Source: Alphaproteobacteria bacterium (GTDB taxonomy: Bacteria > Pseudomonadota > Alphaproteobacteria > UBA9219 > RGZA01). Taken from it: a DNA stretch of 62,038 nucleotides. Positions 26,860 to 36,952 of the stretch are shown here, one piece after another. Numbering within the stretch: the stretch's first letter is position 1; each line of letters opens with the position of its first letter. Under the pieces are notes generated by a model. The model was not told where the DNA came from. It was given only the letters and a program-made list of their open reading frames with translations, and ran no database searches. The DNA is taken from positions 1-62,038 of the forward strand of contig JANRLI010000009.1 in the NCBI GenBank assembly GCA_033762625.1, written 5' to 3'. The position numbers were made by a program, and so were the translations under genes.

Positions 26860-27993
26860 ATGGAACAAGCTAAGAAGTCATTGATAGGTTTACCGCGCGA
26901 AGAATTGCTTGCGCTCGTCGCCCCGCTGGGCGTAGAGCCCTTTCGGGCCAAACAACTCTGGCACTGGATGTATGTGCGCGGCGTGACTGACTTTGCGTTG
27001 ATGACCAGTTTTTCAAAGGGGCTACGTGAAGAGCTGGCAAAACATTTTGTAGTGCAGCGCCCCGCGATTACCGAGGCGCAAAAGTCAGTAGATGGCACCC
27101 AAAAGTGGCTGCTATCCATGAATGATAATCAAAAAGTAGAAATGGTGCACATTCCATCTGTCACGCGCGACATTGGCGCGTTGTGCATTTCAAGCCAAGT
27201 GGGTTGCACACTAACCTGCCGCTTTTGTCATACCGGTACTCAGCGCTTGGTACGTAACTTGGATGCGGCCGAAATTGTTGGCCAAGTCATGCTGGCGCGT
27301 GACCAATTGGGTGATTGGACCGCGCAAAGCCAGGACCGGTTGCTCAACAATATCGTCTTCATGGGCATGGGCGAACCGCTTTATAATTACGAGAATGTGT
27401 CCAAGGCTATTAAAATGTTGATGGACCCGGATGGTATTTCCATTTCCAAACGTCGTATCACGTTATCTACGTCAGGCGTCGTGCCGATGATGAAACAATG
27501 CGGTGAGGAACTGGGCGTGAACTTAGCTATTAGCCTTCACGCAACGAATGATGAATTGCGCAATCACATTATGCCGCTTAACCGCAAATACCCGATTAAA
27601 GAACTGATGGAAGCCTGCCGCAACTATCCCGGCCTTTCCAATTCACGCCGCATTACCTTTGAATATGTAATGTTAAAAGGCGTAAATGACAGCATTGCCG
27701 ATGCCAAGGCCTTGGTCAAATTGCTTGCAGGCATTCCTTCCAAAGTAAATCTCATTCCGTTTAATGCATGGCCGGGTTCGGCATTTGAATGCAGCGATGA
27801 TGATACGATTGAAGCATTTGGAGATTATTTGAACAATGCGGGATATGTCAGCCCCATTCGCCGTCCGCGTGGGCGCGATATTCTGGCGGCATGCGGACAG
27901 CTCAAATCTGCATCAATGAAGCTAAGTGTAACCGAGCGTGCAGCAATTGCCGAATTGCAGCGCGAAAAGGAACTGGCACAAGGTTTAGTGTAA
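26860..27993 (+). CDS. rlmN: Dual-specificity 23S rRNA/tRNA adenine-C2 methyltransferase RlmN
   Basis: 377-residue radical-SAM enzyme that makes 2-methyladenosine at A2503 of 23S rRNA and at A37 of some tRNAs, which affects translational accuracy. Motifs are the 4Fe-4S CX3CX2C in [51 protein letters not shown], and the C-terminal catalytic cysteine in ILAACGQL. The start at 26860 ([10 protein letters not shown]) gives the usual length; a longer in-frame version overlaps the preceding gene and adds non-family sequence. Confidence 0.95.
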   Translation: MEQAKKSLIGLPREELLALVAPLGVEPFRAKQLWHWMYVRGVTDFALMTSFSKGLREELAKHFVVQRPAITEAQKSVDGTQKWLLSMNDNQKVEMVHIPSVTRDIGALCISSQVGCTLTCRFCHTGTQRLVRNLDAAEIVGQVMLARDQLGDWTAQSQDRLLNNIVFMGMGEPLYNYENVSKAIKMLMDPDGISISKRRITLSTSGVVPMMKQCGEELGVNLAISLHATNDELRNHIMPLNRKYPIKELMEACRNYPGLSNSRRITFEYVMLKGVNDSIADAKALVKLLAGIPSKVNLIPFNAWPGSAFECSDDDTIEAFGDYLNNAGYVSPIRRPRGRDILAACGQLKSASMKLSVTERAAIAELQREKELAQGLV

Positions 27994-28006
27994 AGGCTTG
28001 TATAAA

Positions 28007-28237
28007 ATGGATCATCCTGCCATTCCCACATTGCTTGCGTGCATTCTTTCGCTTTATCCCTTGATGAAAATTTTTGCGCGCGTTGGGTTGCCGCGCATTT
28101 TCGCATTGCTTGTGTTTGCATCGATGGTTATTCCGTTTTCGGGTTACCTGCTGACGGCGCTGATGCTCACGCGCCCATGGCCGAAATTTCCAAAGGCCGA
28201 ACCAAAACCCAAACCTGTTAAACTGGAAATTGTATAA
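28007..28237 (+). CDS. Small membrane protein, unknown
   Basis: 76-residue protein with one or two membrane segments (LLACILSLYPLMKIFARVG and IFALLVFASMVIPFSGYLL) and a basic Pro/Lys tail (KFPKAEPKPKPVKLEIV). I do not recognise a family. The ATG at 28007 is preferred over a TTG three codons earlier. It lies 13 bases after rlmN, and its stop overlaps the next start by one base (TAATG), so the small membrane proteins here are probably expressed together. Confidence 0.6.
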   Translation: MDHPAIPTLLACILSLYPLMKIFARVGLPRIFALLVFASMVIPFSGYLLTALMLTRPWPKFPKAEPKPKPVKLEIV

Positions 28238-28479
28238 TGGAACAGCTTAAGCCAATTCTGGATGCGCTTTATGCCCCGCAAGCATGGTTCCTTGCGCAGT
28301 CACATTACGTGTCGATGACCATTGTGGGCCTAATTATTGCCGCTACGCTTACATTATCTGGTTTTGTGCTCGCTCGCCTTGGCTACAAGCCACTTTGGGC
28401 ATTGCTGCTTATTGTGCCAACCGCTAGTGTAATCAGCTTATGGGTTTTGGCGTTGGTGAAGTTTCCAAGAGAGAAGTAG
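28237..28479 (+). CDS. Small two-pass membrane protein, unknown
   Basis: 80-residue protein with two clear hydrophobic segments (MTIVGLIIAATLTLSGFVLA and PLWALLLIVPTASVISLWVL) separated by a short loop with RLGYK. Both ends are short and polar. The ribosome site CTGGAAATTGTATA precedes the ATG. Translational coupling to the previous gene suggests the two products form a complex. No function can be assigned. Confidence 0.65.
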   Translation: MEQLKPILDALYAPQAWFLAQSHYVSMTIVGLIIAATLTLSGFVLARLGYKPLWALLLIVPTASVISLWVLALVKFPREK

Positions 28480-28509
28480 CCAGATAGATAGCAACGAAGG
28501 AGAGTATTC

Positions 28510-28782
28510 ATGTCAGCTGCAAATAACACAATTAAAACAGTTATCATAACCGCGATTGTCGTTGCGGTAGTTCTGGTTGGCGCTTATGTGCTGATGCAGC
28601 CACCGCGTCCTAAGACGCTGGGCGAACGTATTGATGCTGCTGCTGAAGAAATCTCTAAGGGCATGGATAAGGCGGCAGGAAGCTTTGATGATCGTTCGCC
28701 AGCGCAAAAAGCAGCGGATGATGCAGCTCAGGCAGCAAAAGAATTCGGCGATAAAGCAAAAGCCGCGTTCGATAAAAAATAA
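28510..28782 (+). CDS. Small membrane-anchored amphipathic-helix protein
   Basis: 90-residue protein with an N-terminal membrane segment (TVIITAIVVAVVLVGAYVLM, residues about 9-29). An Ala/Lys/Asp-rich helical tail follows (residues 40-90, e.g. SPAQKAADDAAQAAKEFGD) that may lie outside the inner membrane. It has the best ribosome site of the three neighbours (AAGGAGAGTATTC before ATG). The tail resembles generic YtxH/apolipoprotein-like helices but is too low in information for a family call. It converges with parC, directly abutting the parC stop. Confidence 0.7.
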   Translation: MSAANNTIKTVIITAIVVAVVLVGAYVLMQPPRPKTLGERIDAAAEEISKGMDKAAGSFDDRSPAQKAADDAAQAAKEFGDKAKAAFDKK

Positions 28783-31014
28783 TTAGTCTTTGAAACGATT
28801 ACTTCTTGGGAAGCCTTGGGGCGGTAAGCGGCCAGCTTGCGCACGTTCGCCGCGCCATTCCTTCAAGTCATTAAAGGCATAATTGCGTCCGTTATTAGTG
28901 CAGTTAAGGCCGTCCTTGTATGTAAAGGTCATAACATCTGAAAGTCCGCCATCCTTGTATTTTTGCAGGATAACGCCTTTACCGCGGGCCATTTCTGGCA
29001 CTTCGATCAATGGGAACAGCAACAACTTGCGGTTGGTGCCAATCACAGCCACCGTATCGCCGTGCACTTCACAATAGGCCACAGCGCGTTCGGGCGCTTC
29101 CACATTCAAAATCTGTTTGCCGTTCTTGGTTTGCGCCAGCACATCTTCGGCTTTTACGATAAACCCGCGGCCCTCATTGCTTGCGACAAGATATTTATGT
29201 TCTGGGTTGTAAACCGCGAGCGCAAGAATATCTGCATCATTTGGCAAATCCAGCATCAGCCGAACAGGTTCACCATATCCACGCCCACGCGGCAGCTTAT
29301 CGCCGCCCAGCGTGTAGAACCGGCCATTGCTTGCGAACAGTAATATCTTATCCGTTGTTTCCGCCTGTAGCATGAGGGCGTGTTCATCGCCTTCCTTATA
29401 TTGCAAGGTTTTGGCATCAATATTATGTCCGCGCATTGCACGCACCCAGCCCTTGGCGGAAAGGAAAATGCTGATGGGTTCGCGTTCAATCATCGCTTCA
29501 ATCGGAACATCGGCAATTTCAGGGGCAGTTTCAAACTTGGTACGGCGTTTATCTCCTGCTTTTTTGCCAAAGCGTTCCTTGATACCGGCAATTTCACCAT
29601 CAATATGTTGCCAGCGTAGCTTTTCATCAGCGAGAAGTTTCTTAAGTCCAGCTTTTTCAGCTGACAGGCTTTTTTCTTCGCCCTTGATTTCCATTTCTTC
29701 CAATTTGCGTAATGAACGCAAGCGCATATTCAAAATCGCATCGGCCTGATTATCAGTCAGCTTGAAGGTTTTAATCAAAATTGGCTTTGGCTCATCGTTT
29801 TCACGGATGATTTTGATAACCTTATCAAGATTGAGATAGGCTATAAGGTAACCCGCCAGTAACTCCAAGCGCGCTTCAATCTTATCAAGACGGAATTTAG
29901 AGCGCCGGATAAGTACCTGCTGGCGGTGGTCAAGAAACGCCTGTAGCAATTCGCGCAAATTCATCACGCGCGGAATGCCGTTCGCATCCAGCACATTCAT
30001 GTTGATGGAAAAGCGCGTTTCCAATTCACAGGTACGGAATAGCGATTCCATCAGTACATTGGGTTCTACATTCTTGCTTTTTGGCACTAAAACGATGCGG
30101 ATATCATCGCTGGATTCATCGCGGATATCATCAAGCAGCGGAACTTTTTTATTGGTGATTAACTCTGCAATTTTTTCAATCAGACGGCCCTTTGGAACCT
30201 GATAGGGAATTTCCTTGATGATAATCTGCCATGTGCCGCGTGCTTGCTCTTCAACTTCCCATACGGCGCGCATACGAATGCTGCCGCGTCCCGTTTTATA
30301 GGCTTCCTTAATATTTGCCGCAGGCTCAACAATGACGCCGCCTGTCGGGAAGTCAGGGCCGGGCATAAAGCTCAGTAATTTATCAAAGCCGACATTCGGC
30401 GTGGTGATAACATAACGAAGCGCATCGCAAATTTCAGAAATATTGTGTGGCGGAATGGATGTTGCCATGCCCACGGCAATGCCGCTTGCGCCATTTGCTA
30501 AAAGATTAGGGAAGGCGGCTGGCAATACAACGGGTTCGCTACCATCGCCGTCATAGGTGGCGCGGAAATCGACCGCGTTTTCATTCATTCCTGCTAATAG
30601 CGCCTGCGCGACATCCGTCAGCTTGGCCTCGGTATAACGCATCGCGGCTGCATTATCACCATCCACATTACCAAAATTACCTTGCCCGCTAATCAATGGA
30701 TAACGAACGGAGAAATCCTGTGCAAGGCGTACCAATGCTTCATAAACGGCTACATCGCCATGCGGGTGGAATTTACCGATAACGTCACCCACCACGCGGG
30801 CGGATTTTTTTGGCGGCAGGTTGGGTTCCAAACCCAACTCGTTCATGGCGTGCATTAGACGGCGATGAACGGGTTTTAATCCATCGCGCACATCGGGCAG
30901 CGAGCGGGAGGTGATGGTAGAGAGAGCATAGGCGAGGTAACGCTCACCCAATAAATCGGCAAAAGGTTTTTCTAAAATATCATTCGCAGCGACGAGTACA
31001 GGTGCTTTAGCCAT
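28783..31014 (-). CDS. parC: DNA topoisomerase IV subunit A
   Basis: 743-residue type IIA topoisomerase subunit that, with ParE, decatenates replicated chromosomes. The breakage-reunion domain has the catalytic tyrosine in [21 protein letters not shown] and the quinolone-determining segment [20 protein letters not shown]. The position equal to E. coli ParC Ser80 is valine, while the equivalent of Glu84 is kept. The C-terminal half holds the coiled-coil gate ([19 protein letters not shown]) and a short beta-pinwheel with [11 protein letters not shown] and [12 protein letters not shown]. The lack of a GyrA box and the length favour ParC over GyrA. Confidence 0.93.
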   Translation of the reverse strand: MAKAPVLVAANDILEKPFADLLGERYLAYALSTITSRSLPDVRDGLKPVHRRLMHAMNELGLEPNLPPKKSARVVGDVIGKFHPHGDVAVYEALVRLAQDFSVRYPLISGQGNFGNVDGDNAAAMRYTEAKLTDVAQALLAGMNENAVDFRATYDGDGSEPVVLPAAFPNLLANGASGIAVGMATSIPPHNISEICDALRYVITTPNVGFDKLLSFMPGPDFPTGGVIVEPAANIKEAYKTGRGSIRMRAVWEVEEQARGTWQIIIKEIPYQVPKGRLIEKIAELITNKKVPLLDDIRDESSDDIRIVLVPKSKNVEPNVLMESLFRTCELETRFSINMNVLDANGIPRVMNLRELLQAFLDHRQQVLIRRSKFRLDKIEARLELLAGYLIAYLNLDKVIKIIRENDEPKPILIKTFKLTDNQADAILNMRLRSLRKLEEMEIKGEEKSLSAEKAGLKKLLADEKLRWQHIDGEIAGIKERFGKKAGDKRRTKFETAPEIADVPIEAMIEREPISIFLSAKGWVRAMRGHNIDAKTLQYKEGDEHALMLQAETTDKILLFASNGRFYTLGGDKLPRGRGYGEPVRLMLDLPNDADILALAVYNPEHKYLVASNEGRGFIVKAEDVLAQTKNGKQILNVEAPERAVAYCEVHGDTVAVIGTNRKLLLFPLIEVPEMARGKGVILQKYKDGGLSDVMTFTYKDGLNCTNNGRNYAFNDLKEWRGERAQAGRLPPQGFPRSNRFKD

Positions 31015-31030
31015 TTAAACAAAATCCGAA

Positions 31031-31795
31031 TCACGAAACAGACAATAAGGGTTGCGGCGCAACCATACGTTGTTTATTGACCAAATCAAGCACACGTTCG
31101 CGCTTTGCTGCCAACTGGTTCAACGCGTAGCTGGGCAAATGGTGAAATACATGCCGTTCAATAAAATGGCCTGTTAATGCAAGTCCGGCGGCAATGTCAT
31201 CCCATGATGGAATCAGTACCTTGTGCATAAAATCCGGTAGAACCAGCAGCTTTTCAGCCCAAGGCTGCGCAGCGGTGCGGTTCACTGCGCGGCCCGTTTT
31301 GGGGCTGACATATGCTAAATCATCTCGCGTGCCGGTTAGCGCACAGCAACTGAAATCAAGCCCATAGCCAAGTGCGCAGAGCACTTCATTTTCAAAACGT
31401 ACATACCGTGCCAAATCATCTGCGCCTTCATCAAGCGGAAGTAAATCGGAAATGCTTTGGAATAATCCCGTTAGTGGCATGCGTTCAGGGGTGGTCAGAT
31501 CAACAAGCGCGCAAGCGCTAAGCAGTGTGGCAAGACCTAGTGGGCTATGCATTAGGTTGGCCGAATTATTTTTAACTGCCTCGCCCGTAAAACTTCCAAG
31601 ATGTTCGGAAAGACGCGCCCGCCATGTGGCGTTTACAAGATGTCCTGGTTGCCAATGCGTCCGATGTTTTTGCGATTGGCCGCCGCGCACTAATCCTGCA
31701 AAGCGCCCATGTTCTTCTGTTAGAACGCTGACAACGGCGTCGCGTTCGCCAAAGGCGCGAAAACTCAAGACATAAGCGGGAGCAGACCAGTCCAT
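31031..31795 (-). CDS. recO: DNA repair protein RecO
   Basis: 254-residue recombination mediator that, with RecR, loads RecA onto SSB-coated DNA in the RecFOR pathway. The N-terminal OB fold reads YVLSFRAFGERDAVVSVLTE and HGRFAGLVRGG. The middle and C-terminal helical domain includes RFENEVLCALGYGLDFSCCA and SPKTGRAVNR, as in alphaproteobacterial RecO. In many relatives recO follows era; here it lies immediately upstream of parC on the same strand, 16 bases away. Confidence 0.93.
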   Translation of the reverse strand: MDWSAPAYVLSFRAFGERDAVVSVLTEEHGRFAGLVRGGQSQKHRTHWQPGHLVNATWRARLSEHLGSFTGEAVKNNSANLMHSPLGLATLLSACALVDLTTPERMPLTGLFQSISDLLPLDEGADDLARYVRFENEVLCALGYGLDFSCCALTGTRDDLAYVSPKTGRAVNRTAAQPWAEKLLVLPDFMHKVLIPSWDDIAAGLALTGHFIERHVFHHLPSYALNQLAAKRERVLDLVNKQRMVAPQPLLSVS

Positions 31796-31853
31796 ATTGG
31801 CTTTATAAATAATGAAATAAAACTATGAATTTGATTTTTAACAATCTAGCCCG

Positions 31854-33968
31854 TTACATGCTTTGTTGCAATATACGGTTCGCTGGCAAGGTAATACTGA
31901 CGGTTGTGCCAACACCCACGGTGCTGGCGATGGTCAATGTGCCGCCATGCAATTCAACCAATGCCTTGGTCAATGGCAGGCCAAGGCCGGTACCTTGATG
32001 CTTACGGCTTAACGCTGATTCAATTTGTCCAAATGGTGCCAGCACGGTTTCAATATGTTCTTGTGCAATACCAATACCCGTATCTTCAACGCTTAAATGC
32101 ATCGTGCCATCGGCGTTCATCTCGCCATGCACTGTGATGCTACCGCCTTCGGGGGTGAATTTGATCGCGTTGGTAAGCAAATTTACAATAATCTGTTTAA
32201 AGGCGCGTTCTTCACCACGGAAATCCGGGAAATCTTTCGGAATTTTTACAATCAAATGTTGTTTGCTCATCTTCGCGCGCGAAGCTACAAGGCGCAGCGC
32301 TGTTTGTACAACACGGTTGATATTGATAACGCTTTCTGCCAAGTCGCGCTTGCCCGCTTCGATCTTGGACATATCCAGAATATCATTAATCAGCGATAAC
32401 AATAACTCGCCGCTGTCATAAATATCTTTGGCGTATTCAACGTATTGTTGCTGGCCAACCTTGCCGAATAATTCATCCTTGATGATCTCAGAAAAGCCGA
32501 TAATCGCATTAAGCGGCGTGCGCAATTCATGGCTCATATTGGCAAGAAATTCCGACTTGCTGCGGTTGGCATAATCCGCCTGTTCTTTCGCTGCGATAAG
32601 CGCTTGCTCGCTGCGGCGGCGCTGTGTGATGTCGTTAAATGTTGCTTCAAAATGCAGTAATTGGCCGTTTTCATTGCGCACAACGTGGCTGTTAATGCTG
32701 GCCCAGATAATCTCTCCGTCCTTGCGGCGCATCGCTGCTTCAAAATCCCGCACCAGTCCTTCATTGGTTGTATCTCTTATCCATTGCTCGCGCTGCGCGG
32801 CGTCCACAAATAGTTTATTATGGAAATCCGGCTGGCTTGCCAACAATTCGACAACATCACGGTAACCCAGGAGTGTTGCCAGAATGCGGTTCGCATTAAG
32901 CCATTCATTGCGTGGAGAAATCTGGCAAATGCCGATGCTGGCGTTTTCAAAAATGGCACGGTATTTACGTTCGCTTTCGCGAAGCGCGGCAGCCATTAAT
33001 TCGCCTTCCACAATCCGTTGTTCAAGTTCGCTAACCGTTTTGGTCAGCGATTGCGCCAGAGCATTCACTTCATTGCCGCGCTGGTCGGTATTCCATAAAT
33101 TATATCCGACCAAAAACGTAATCAGTAATCCCGTCAGCAACGCGACATAGGGGAGCACAATTACCCATAAAATAAATTTATTTGGCGATGCACCAAAACG
33201 CAGTAATAGCGCGATATCACCTATATAGAGGGATATCTCGCTGCGGATGAGTGCGCTAAATCCTTCGTTGCCTGATGCTTCGATATGGGCGAGGCGTTTG
33301 GTGCCGTCAGGTGTATAAAGTGCCAATTCATCAAGCGAACTGCTGGACAATACCGTTTTTATATCATCCAGAAATTTTTGTACATTCAGCGCAGCAAACA
33401 CATGTGGTACATCATACGTATCGTTCTTCGAAAAGCCACGTTCGGAGAAAACCAGATAGGTTGATTTCCATTCGGCTTTACGCGGAAAATCACCGACAAA
33501 AATCCGTTCGTTCAGTCGTTTGCCATCCGCAATCGCTTCGTTCCATTCATTGGGCATTTGCGGCAAATCGATATTCATCGCATTCTCGCCCAGCTGCATT
33601 ACGCTGCCTTTTTTAACAATAAAAAACGAGAGATAGGGAAGATTATCGGCCTGATCATCAAATAGCTTGGAAATTTCTTCGCTGCGCAGCCCGTTATTTT
33701 GGCGCAGTGTATTTTGAATATGAACTAAAAGGCCTAGCTGCTTTTGTGCCTGTTCTTGTTCCAGCATCACCAGTTTATGGGTAACATCCGCAAGCTGAGA
33801 ACTGACATACCACTGCCCAAAAAGTTGCATCATCCAGAACAATGCGAAGGATATAACCAGGCCAATTGCGGCAACCGGCACCACAAACCGTGCAGAATTG
33901 TAGTCAACGCTCACCTCTTTTTGAGCATCCTCTGCGGTTAATTGAAATGGCGACTGCAAATGGGTCAT
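31854..33968 (-). CDS. Membrane-bound PAS sensor histidine kinase
   Basis: 704-residue sensor kinase. Transmembrane segment 1 lies at about residues 24-44 (FVVPVAAIGLVISFALFWMM), followed by a periplasmic sensor region of about 220 residues, segment 2 (FILWVIVLPYVALLTGLLIT) and a coiled coil. A PAS/PAC domain follows (ESERKYRAIFENASIGICQI to TFNDITQRRRSE). The HisKA box is FLANMSHELRTPLNAIIGFS, and the ATPase shows LLTNAIKFTPEGG, EDTGIGIA and GTGLGLPLTKA. There is no receiver domain and no neighbouring response-regulator gene, so it is an orphan with unknown partner. The ATG at 33968 is preferred over a TTG seven codons earlier. Confidence 0.92.
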   Translation of the reverse strand: MTHLQSPFQLTAEDAQKEVSVDYNSARFVVPVAAIGLVISFALFWMMQLFGQWYVSSQLADVTHKLVMLEQEQAQKQLGLLVHIQNTLRQNNGLRSEEISKLFDDQADNLPYLSFFIVKKGSVMQLGENAMNIDLPQMPNEWNEAIADGKRLNERIFVGDFPRKAEWKSTYLVFSERGFSKNDTYDVPHVFAALNVQKFLDDIKTVLSSSSLDELALYTPDGTKRLAHIEASGNEGFSALIRSEISLYIGDIALLLRFGASPNKFILWVIVLPYVALLTGLLITFLVGYNLWNTDQRGNEVNALAQSLTKTVSELEQRIVEGELMAAALRESERKYRAIFENASIGICQISPRNEWLNANRILATLLGYRDVVELLASQPDFHNKLFVDAAQREQWIRDTTNEGLVRDFEAAMRRKDGEIIWASINSHVVRNENGQLLHFEATFNDITQRRRSEQALIAAKEQADYANRSKSEFLANMSHELRTPLNAIIGFSEIIKDELFGKVGQQQYVEYAKDIYDSGELLLSLINDILDMSKIEAGKRDLAESVININRVVQTALRLVASRAKMSKQHLIVKIPKDFPDFRGEERAFKQIIVNLLTNAIKFTPEGGSITVHGEMNADGTMHLSVEDTGIGIAQEHIETVLAPFGQIESALSRKHQGTGLGLPLTKALVELHGGTLTIASTVGVGTTVSITLPANRILQQSM

Positions 33969-34061
33969 AAACTTGAAACGAACGGGCAAGCACCGGTTTG
34001 ATGCGTGAAATAATTATCGCATAGATGGCATTAAAAAAAGAATTAAGAAATAAGACCGATA

Positions 34062-35015
34062 TTAAGGAGAGGATTTTTCCCCTGTCAGTATTTCTTGTGT
34101 ATTCAATGCTTTGGCGAGACGGCTTTGCGCTTCACCGGGCTTAAGCGGCTTTTGTTGATTATCATGCGGTGCCCATCCTGCAATGAAGATGATATCGAAT
34201 GTCGCATCAATTTTTTCGGACGGACCGTTTTCCGATTTGCCAGATTCTGATTTGGTAGCGTAACGATTTCGATATATCCGGTCAGCTTCAATAAACAGTT
34301 CACTTGGCATAAACCGCTTATCGCGGGAGTTGAGAATATTGCTTTCGCCCATGCCGCGCAACTCGCGCATTAACTGGAAACTGTTTTGGTAGGTGAGGGT
34401 AAATCGTTCTTTGTCCACCACAGGCAATGTAAAGCCTGCACGTTGCAGAAGACTGCCGCAATCCTGAATATCGGCAAAAGGGGAAATGTGCTGGCTCACG
34501 CCGCCACGCAGTTGCATTTCCGCTTCATAAAGGCATTCACGCAATTCGCGTAAGGTTTCGCCGCCAAATAAAGCACTTAAGAAAAAACCATCCGGCTTTA
34601 GTGCTCGGCGCATTTGAATGAGTGCGCCCGGCAAATCATTAGCCCAATGCAAATTCAAATTGCTGATAATTAAATCGAACGACGCATCACGGAATGGCAA
34701 CCATTCCTCATCGGCGACGCATACATGATGGGGCAATAGCTTCTTGACATCTGGCAGGGTGGGGCAGTGCACAATAAAGCGCGACGCATCCTGTTTCGAA
34801 AGTGATTTCGAGAGCGAGAAATTGCGCGAGCCCAAATCCAGTATGCGATTAAACGAACGGTTGATGCCTTGCAGCCTGTCAAGCAACTGCATGGTTACTT
34901 CTTCGAACAAAACATTGTGATCAGCAAAATTGGCGCGCGCGCGTAAGCGGTTCTGGCGCAGACGCTGGCGATTAAATAGCGCAGATGGCTGAGGATTTGG
35001 ACTGATTGCGTTCAT
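34062..35015 (-). CDS. SAM-dependent methyltransferase-fold protein, NDUFAF5/BioC-like
   Basis: 317-residue protein with a class I SAM fold: ILDLGSRNFSLSKSLSK (motif I), LPFRDASFDLIISNLNLHWA (motif IV region) and RRALKPDGFFLSALFGGETL. The N-terminal LFNRQRLRQNRLRARANF and the overall pattern match the alphaproteobacterial relatives of mitochondrial NDUFAF5, a complex I assembly factor that hydroxylates an arginine in NDUFS7, and, more distantly, BioC. The C-terminal part is charged and variable. It diverges from comF with only 36 bases between. The complex I role is an inference from family position. Confidence 0.82.
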   Translation of the reverse strand: MNAISPNPQPSALFNRQRLRQNRLRARANFADHNVLFEEVTMQLLDRLQGINRSFNRILDLGSRNFSLSKSLSKQDASRFIVHCPTLPDVKKLLPHHVCVADEEWLPFRDASFDLIISNLNLHWANDLPGALIQMRRALKPDGFFLSALFGGETLRELRECLYEAEMQLRGGVSQHISPFADIQDCGSLLQRAGFTLPVVDKERFTLTYQNSFQLMRELRGMGESNILNSRDKRFMPSELFIEADRIYRNRYATKSESGKSENGPSEKIDATFDIIFIAGWAPHDNQQKPLKPGEAQSRLAKALNTQEILTGEKSSP

Positions 35016-35051
35016 ATCACTAGTTGAGTAGATTTAGATGACACTAACCAA

Positions 35052-35828
35052 ATGGCCTTTATGATTCCAGTGGCATCGTTTTTCCAGCAGTTACAACAAT
35101 CTGCAACACATGGCCTAAATGTGTTGCTGCCACCGTTGTGCGTTGTGTGTGAAGAAATGGTTGGCGAAAGCCACGGTTTTTGTGGTACGTGCTGGCGTGG
35201 GTTTACGTTCATTTCACCACCATTTTGTTCGTGCTGCGGGTTGCCATTTGAATATGAAGGCCAAAGCATCAATGATGCGGCGTTATGCGGCGCTTGCCTT
35301 GTTGACCGGCCTGACTTTACCGCTGCACGCGCTGCACTTGTTTATAATGAAGCCAGCAAAAGCGTACTGTTGCCATTCAAACATCAGGACCGAACCGATT
35401 TTGCCCGCGCACTTGCGCGTCTTCTTGCTCATGCTGGACAAGCGTTGATTGAAAAAGCCGATGCGTTGATGCCGGTACCATTGCATTTTACGCGTCTGTT
35501 TTCGCGCCGTTATAATCAATCGGCGTTGCTTGTGCACCAGCTTGCAAAATTATGTGGTAAGCCAATGGTACTGCATGCGTTAGCGCGCATCCGTTCTACG
35601 CATAGTCAGGGACATTTATCCCGTGAGCAACGCTATTCGAATGTCAAAAATGCTTTTCGGGTGCGCCCAAATGCACTTGCGCAAATTGAGGGAAGAAACC
35701 TATTATTGATTGACGATGTGCTAACAACAGGCGCTACCGCCAATGCATGCGTTATCGCTTTGAAAAAAGCCGGTGCGGCCAATGTAGATGTGTTGACGCT
35801 GGCACGGGTGGTCAAAGCCCATAGTTAG
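35052..35828 (+). CDS. ComF-family phosphoribosyltransferase-like protein
   Basis: 258-residue ComF/GntX-type protein. An N-terminal zinc ribbon carries four CxxC-type pairs (PLCVVCEEM, CGTCWRGF, CSCCGLPF and CGACL). The phosphoribosyltransferase-like domain has RRYNQSALLVHQLAK and the PRPP-loop motif LLLIDDVLTTGATANAC. In competent bacteria ComF takes part in DNA uptake; elsewhere the function is unclear. It heads the plus-strand run comF-grxC-nitrilase, a common alphaproteobacterial arrangement. Confidence 0.9.
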   Translation: MAFMIPVASFFQQLQQSATHGLNVLLPPLCVVCEEMVGESHGFCGTCWRGFTFISPPFCSCCGLPFEYEGQSINDAALCGACLVDRPDFTAARAALVYNEASKSVLLPFKHQDRTDFARALARLLAHAGQALIEKADALMPVPLHFTRLFSRRYNQSALLVHQLAKLCGKPMVLHALARIRSTHSQGHLSREQRYSNVKNAFRVRPNALAQIEGRNLLLIDDVLTTGATANACVIALKKAGAANVDVLTLARVVKAHS

Positions 35829-35864
35829 CCCTATATTAAGTGGGTAATGGTTTAAGGAGTTTCC

Positions 35865-36125
35865 ATGGCACATATCACCGTTTATTCAGGCCCCAACTGC
35901 CCGTATTGTGAACGCGCAAAAGCCTTGCTTAAAAAGAAAGGTGTAGCTTTTGATGTCATCGATGTAAAAGCGGATGCCGTAAAGTTCGAAGAAATGCTGG
36001 CCAAGTCAAACGGCAGGCGTACCATTCCGCAGATTTTTATTAATGGCACGCATGTGGGTGGATGTGATGATTTGCATGCGCTTGATGCAGCCGGAAAACT
36101 TGACCCGATGTTGGCCCAAGCATGA
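35865..36125 (+). CDS. grxC: Glutaredoxin 3
   Basis: 86-residue glutathione-dependent disulfide oxidoreductase. The dithiol active site is CPYC in YSGPNCPYCERAKALL. The glutathione-binding TIPQIFINGTHVGGCDDLHAL segment follows in the family position. The ribosome site AAGGAG lies just before the ATG. Its stop overlaps the amidase start by 4 bases (ATGA), linking thiol redox and glutathione-derivative repair in one transcript. Confidence 0.96.
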   Translation: MAHITVYSGPNCPYCERAKALLKKKGVAFDVIDVKADAVKFEEMLAKSNGRRTIPQIFINGTHVGGCDDLHALDAAGKLDPMLAQA

Positions 36126-36952
36126 CAGCACATCCAACACTCACCCTTTCCTGTATCCAGCTTAACTCCGTTCCCAGTCTTGCGGAAAATTTGAAAACTG
36201 CCGAAGGACTTATACGCCGCGCAAAAGAAGATGGCGCAGACATGGTGGTACTTCCTGAAAACCTCGGCTGCATGGCGCGTGAACGTAAAGTTAAACTGGC
36301 GCAAGCGCATGCAGAAACTGAACATCCTGCGGTGGTCTTGTTTGCTTCCCTTGCCCGTGAATTGAAAATCTGGATTGTCAGCGGCAGTTTATCAATTACC
36401 AAGACCCATGATAAAATGGCGAACCGATCACTGGTATTTAATCCGTTTGGCGCGATTGTCGGACGGTATGATAAAATTCATTTATATGATGCAACGCCAA
36501 AGCCCGGTGAAATATACCGCGAGTCCGGTGAAATCGTGCCCGGCAATAAAGCGGTATTGGTTGATACGCCATGGGGAAAATTGGGTCTTACCATCTGCTA
36601 TGACGTACGCTTTCCTCATCTTTATCGTGAACTTGCGAAAGCTGGTGCGGTAATGTTCACCGTGCCAGCAGCGTTTACCCAAACCACGGGAAAAGCGCAT
36701 TGGCATACCTTATTGCAAGCGCGCGCAATCGAAACAGGCTGCTTTGTTTTTGCTGCTGCGCAAACCGGAATGCATGATGGTGGACGTAAGACATACGGGC
36801 ATAGTCTCATCATCTCCCCATGGGGAGAAATTCTTGCCGATGGCGGAGAAGAAGTAGGTATTATCACCGCCACAATTCAACTCGGCAAAGTTGCGGAGGC
36901 ACGCAAGGCCATCCCTTCCCTGAAACATGATCGTGATTTCGATTTAGAATAA
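36122..36952 (+). CDS. Nitrilase-superfamily amidase, Nit1/Nit2-like
   Basis: 276-residue carbon-nitrogen hydrolase. The catalytic triad is visible as Glu in VVLPENLGCM, Lys in RYDKIHLYDA and Cys in LTICYDVRFPHLYREL. Similarity is greatest to the Nit1/Nit2 branch, whose members hydrolyse deaminated glutathione or act as omega-amidases. Adjacency to grxC fits a role in glutathione metabolite repair, but the substrate is not proven by sequence. Length is typical, with no signal peptide. Confidence 0.88.
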   Translation: MTAHPTLTLSCIQLNSVPSLAENLKTAEGLIRRAKEDGADMVVLPENLGCMARERKVKLAQAHAETEHPAVVLFASLARELKIWIVSGSLSITKTHDKMANRSLVFNPFGAIVGRYDKIHLYDATPKPGEIYRESGEIVPGNKAVLVDTPWGKLGLTICYDVRFPHLYRELAKAGAVMFTVPAAFTQTTGKAHWHTLLQARAIETGCFVFAAAQTGMHDGGRKTYGHSLIISPWGEILADGGEEVGIITATIQLGKVAEARKAIPSLKHDRDFDLE

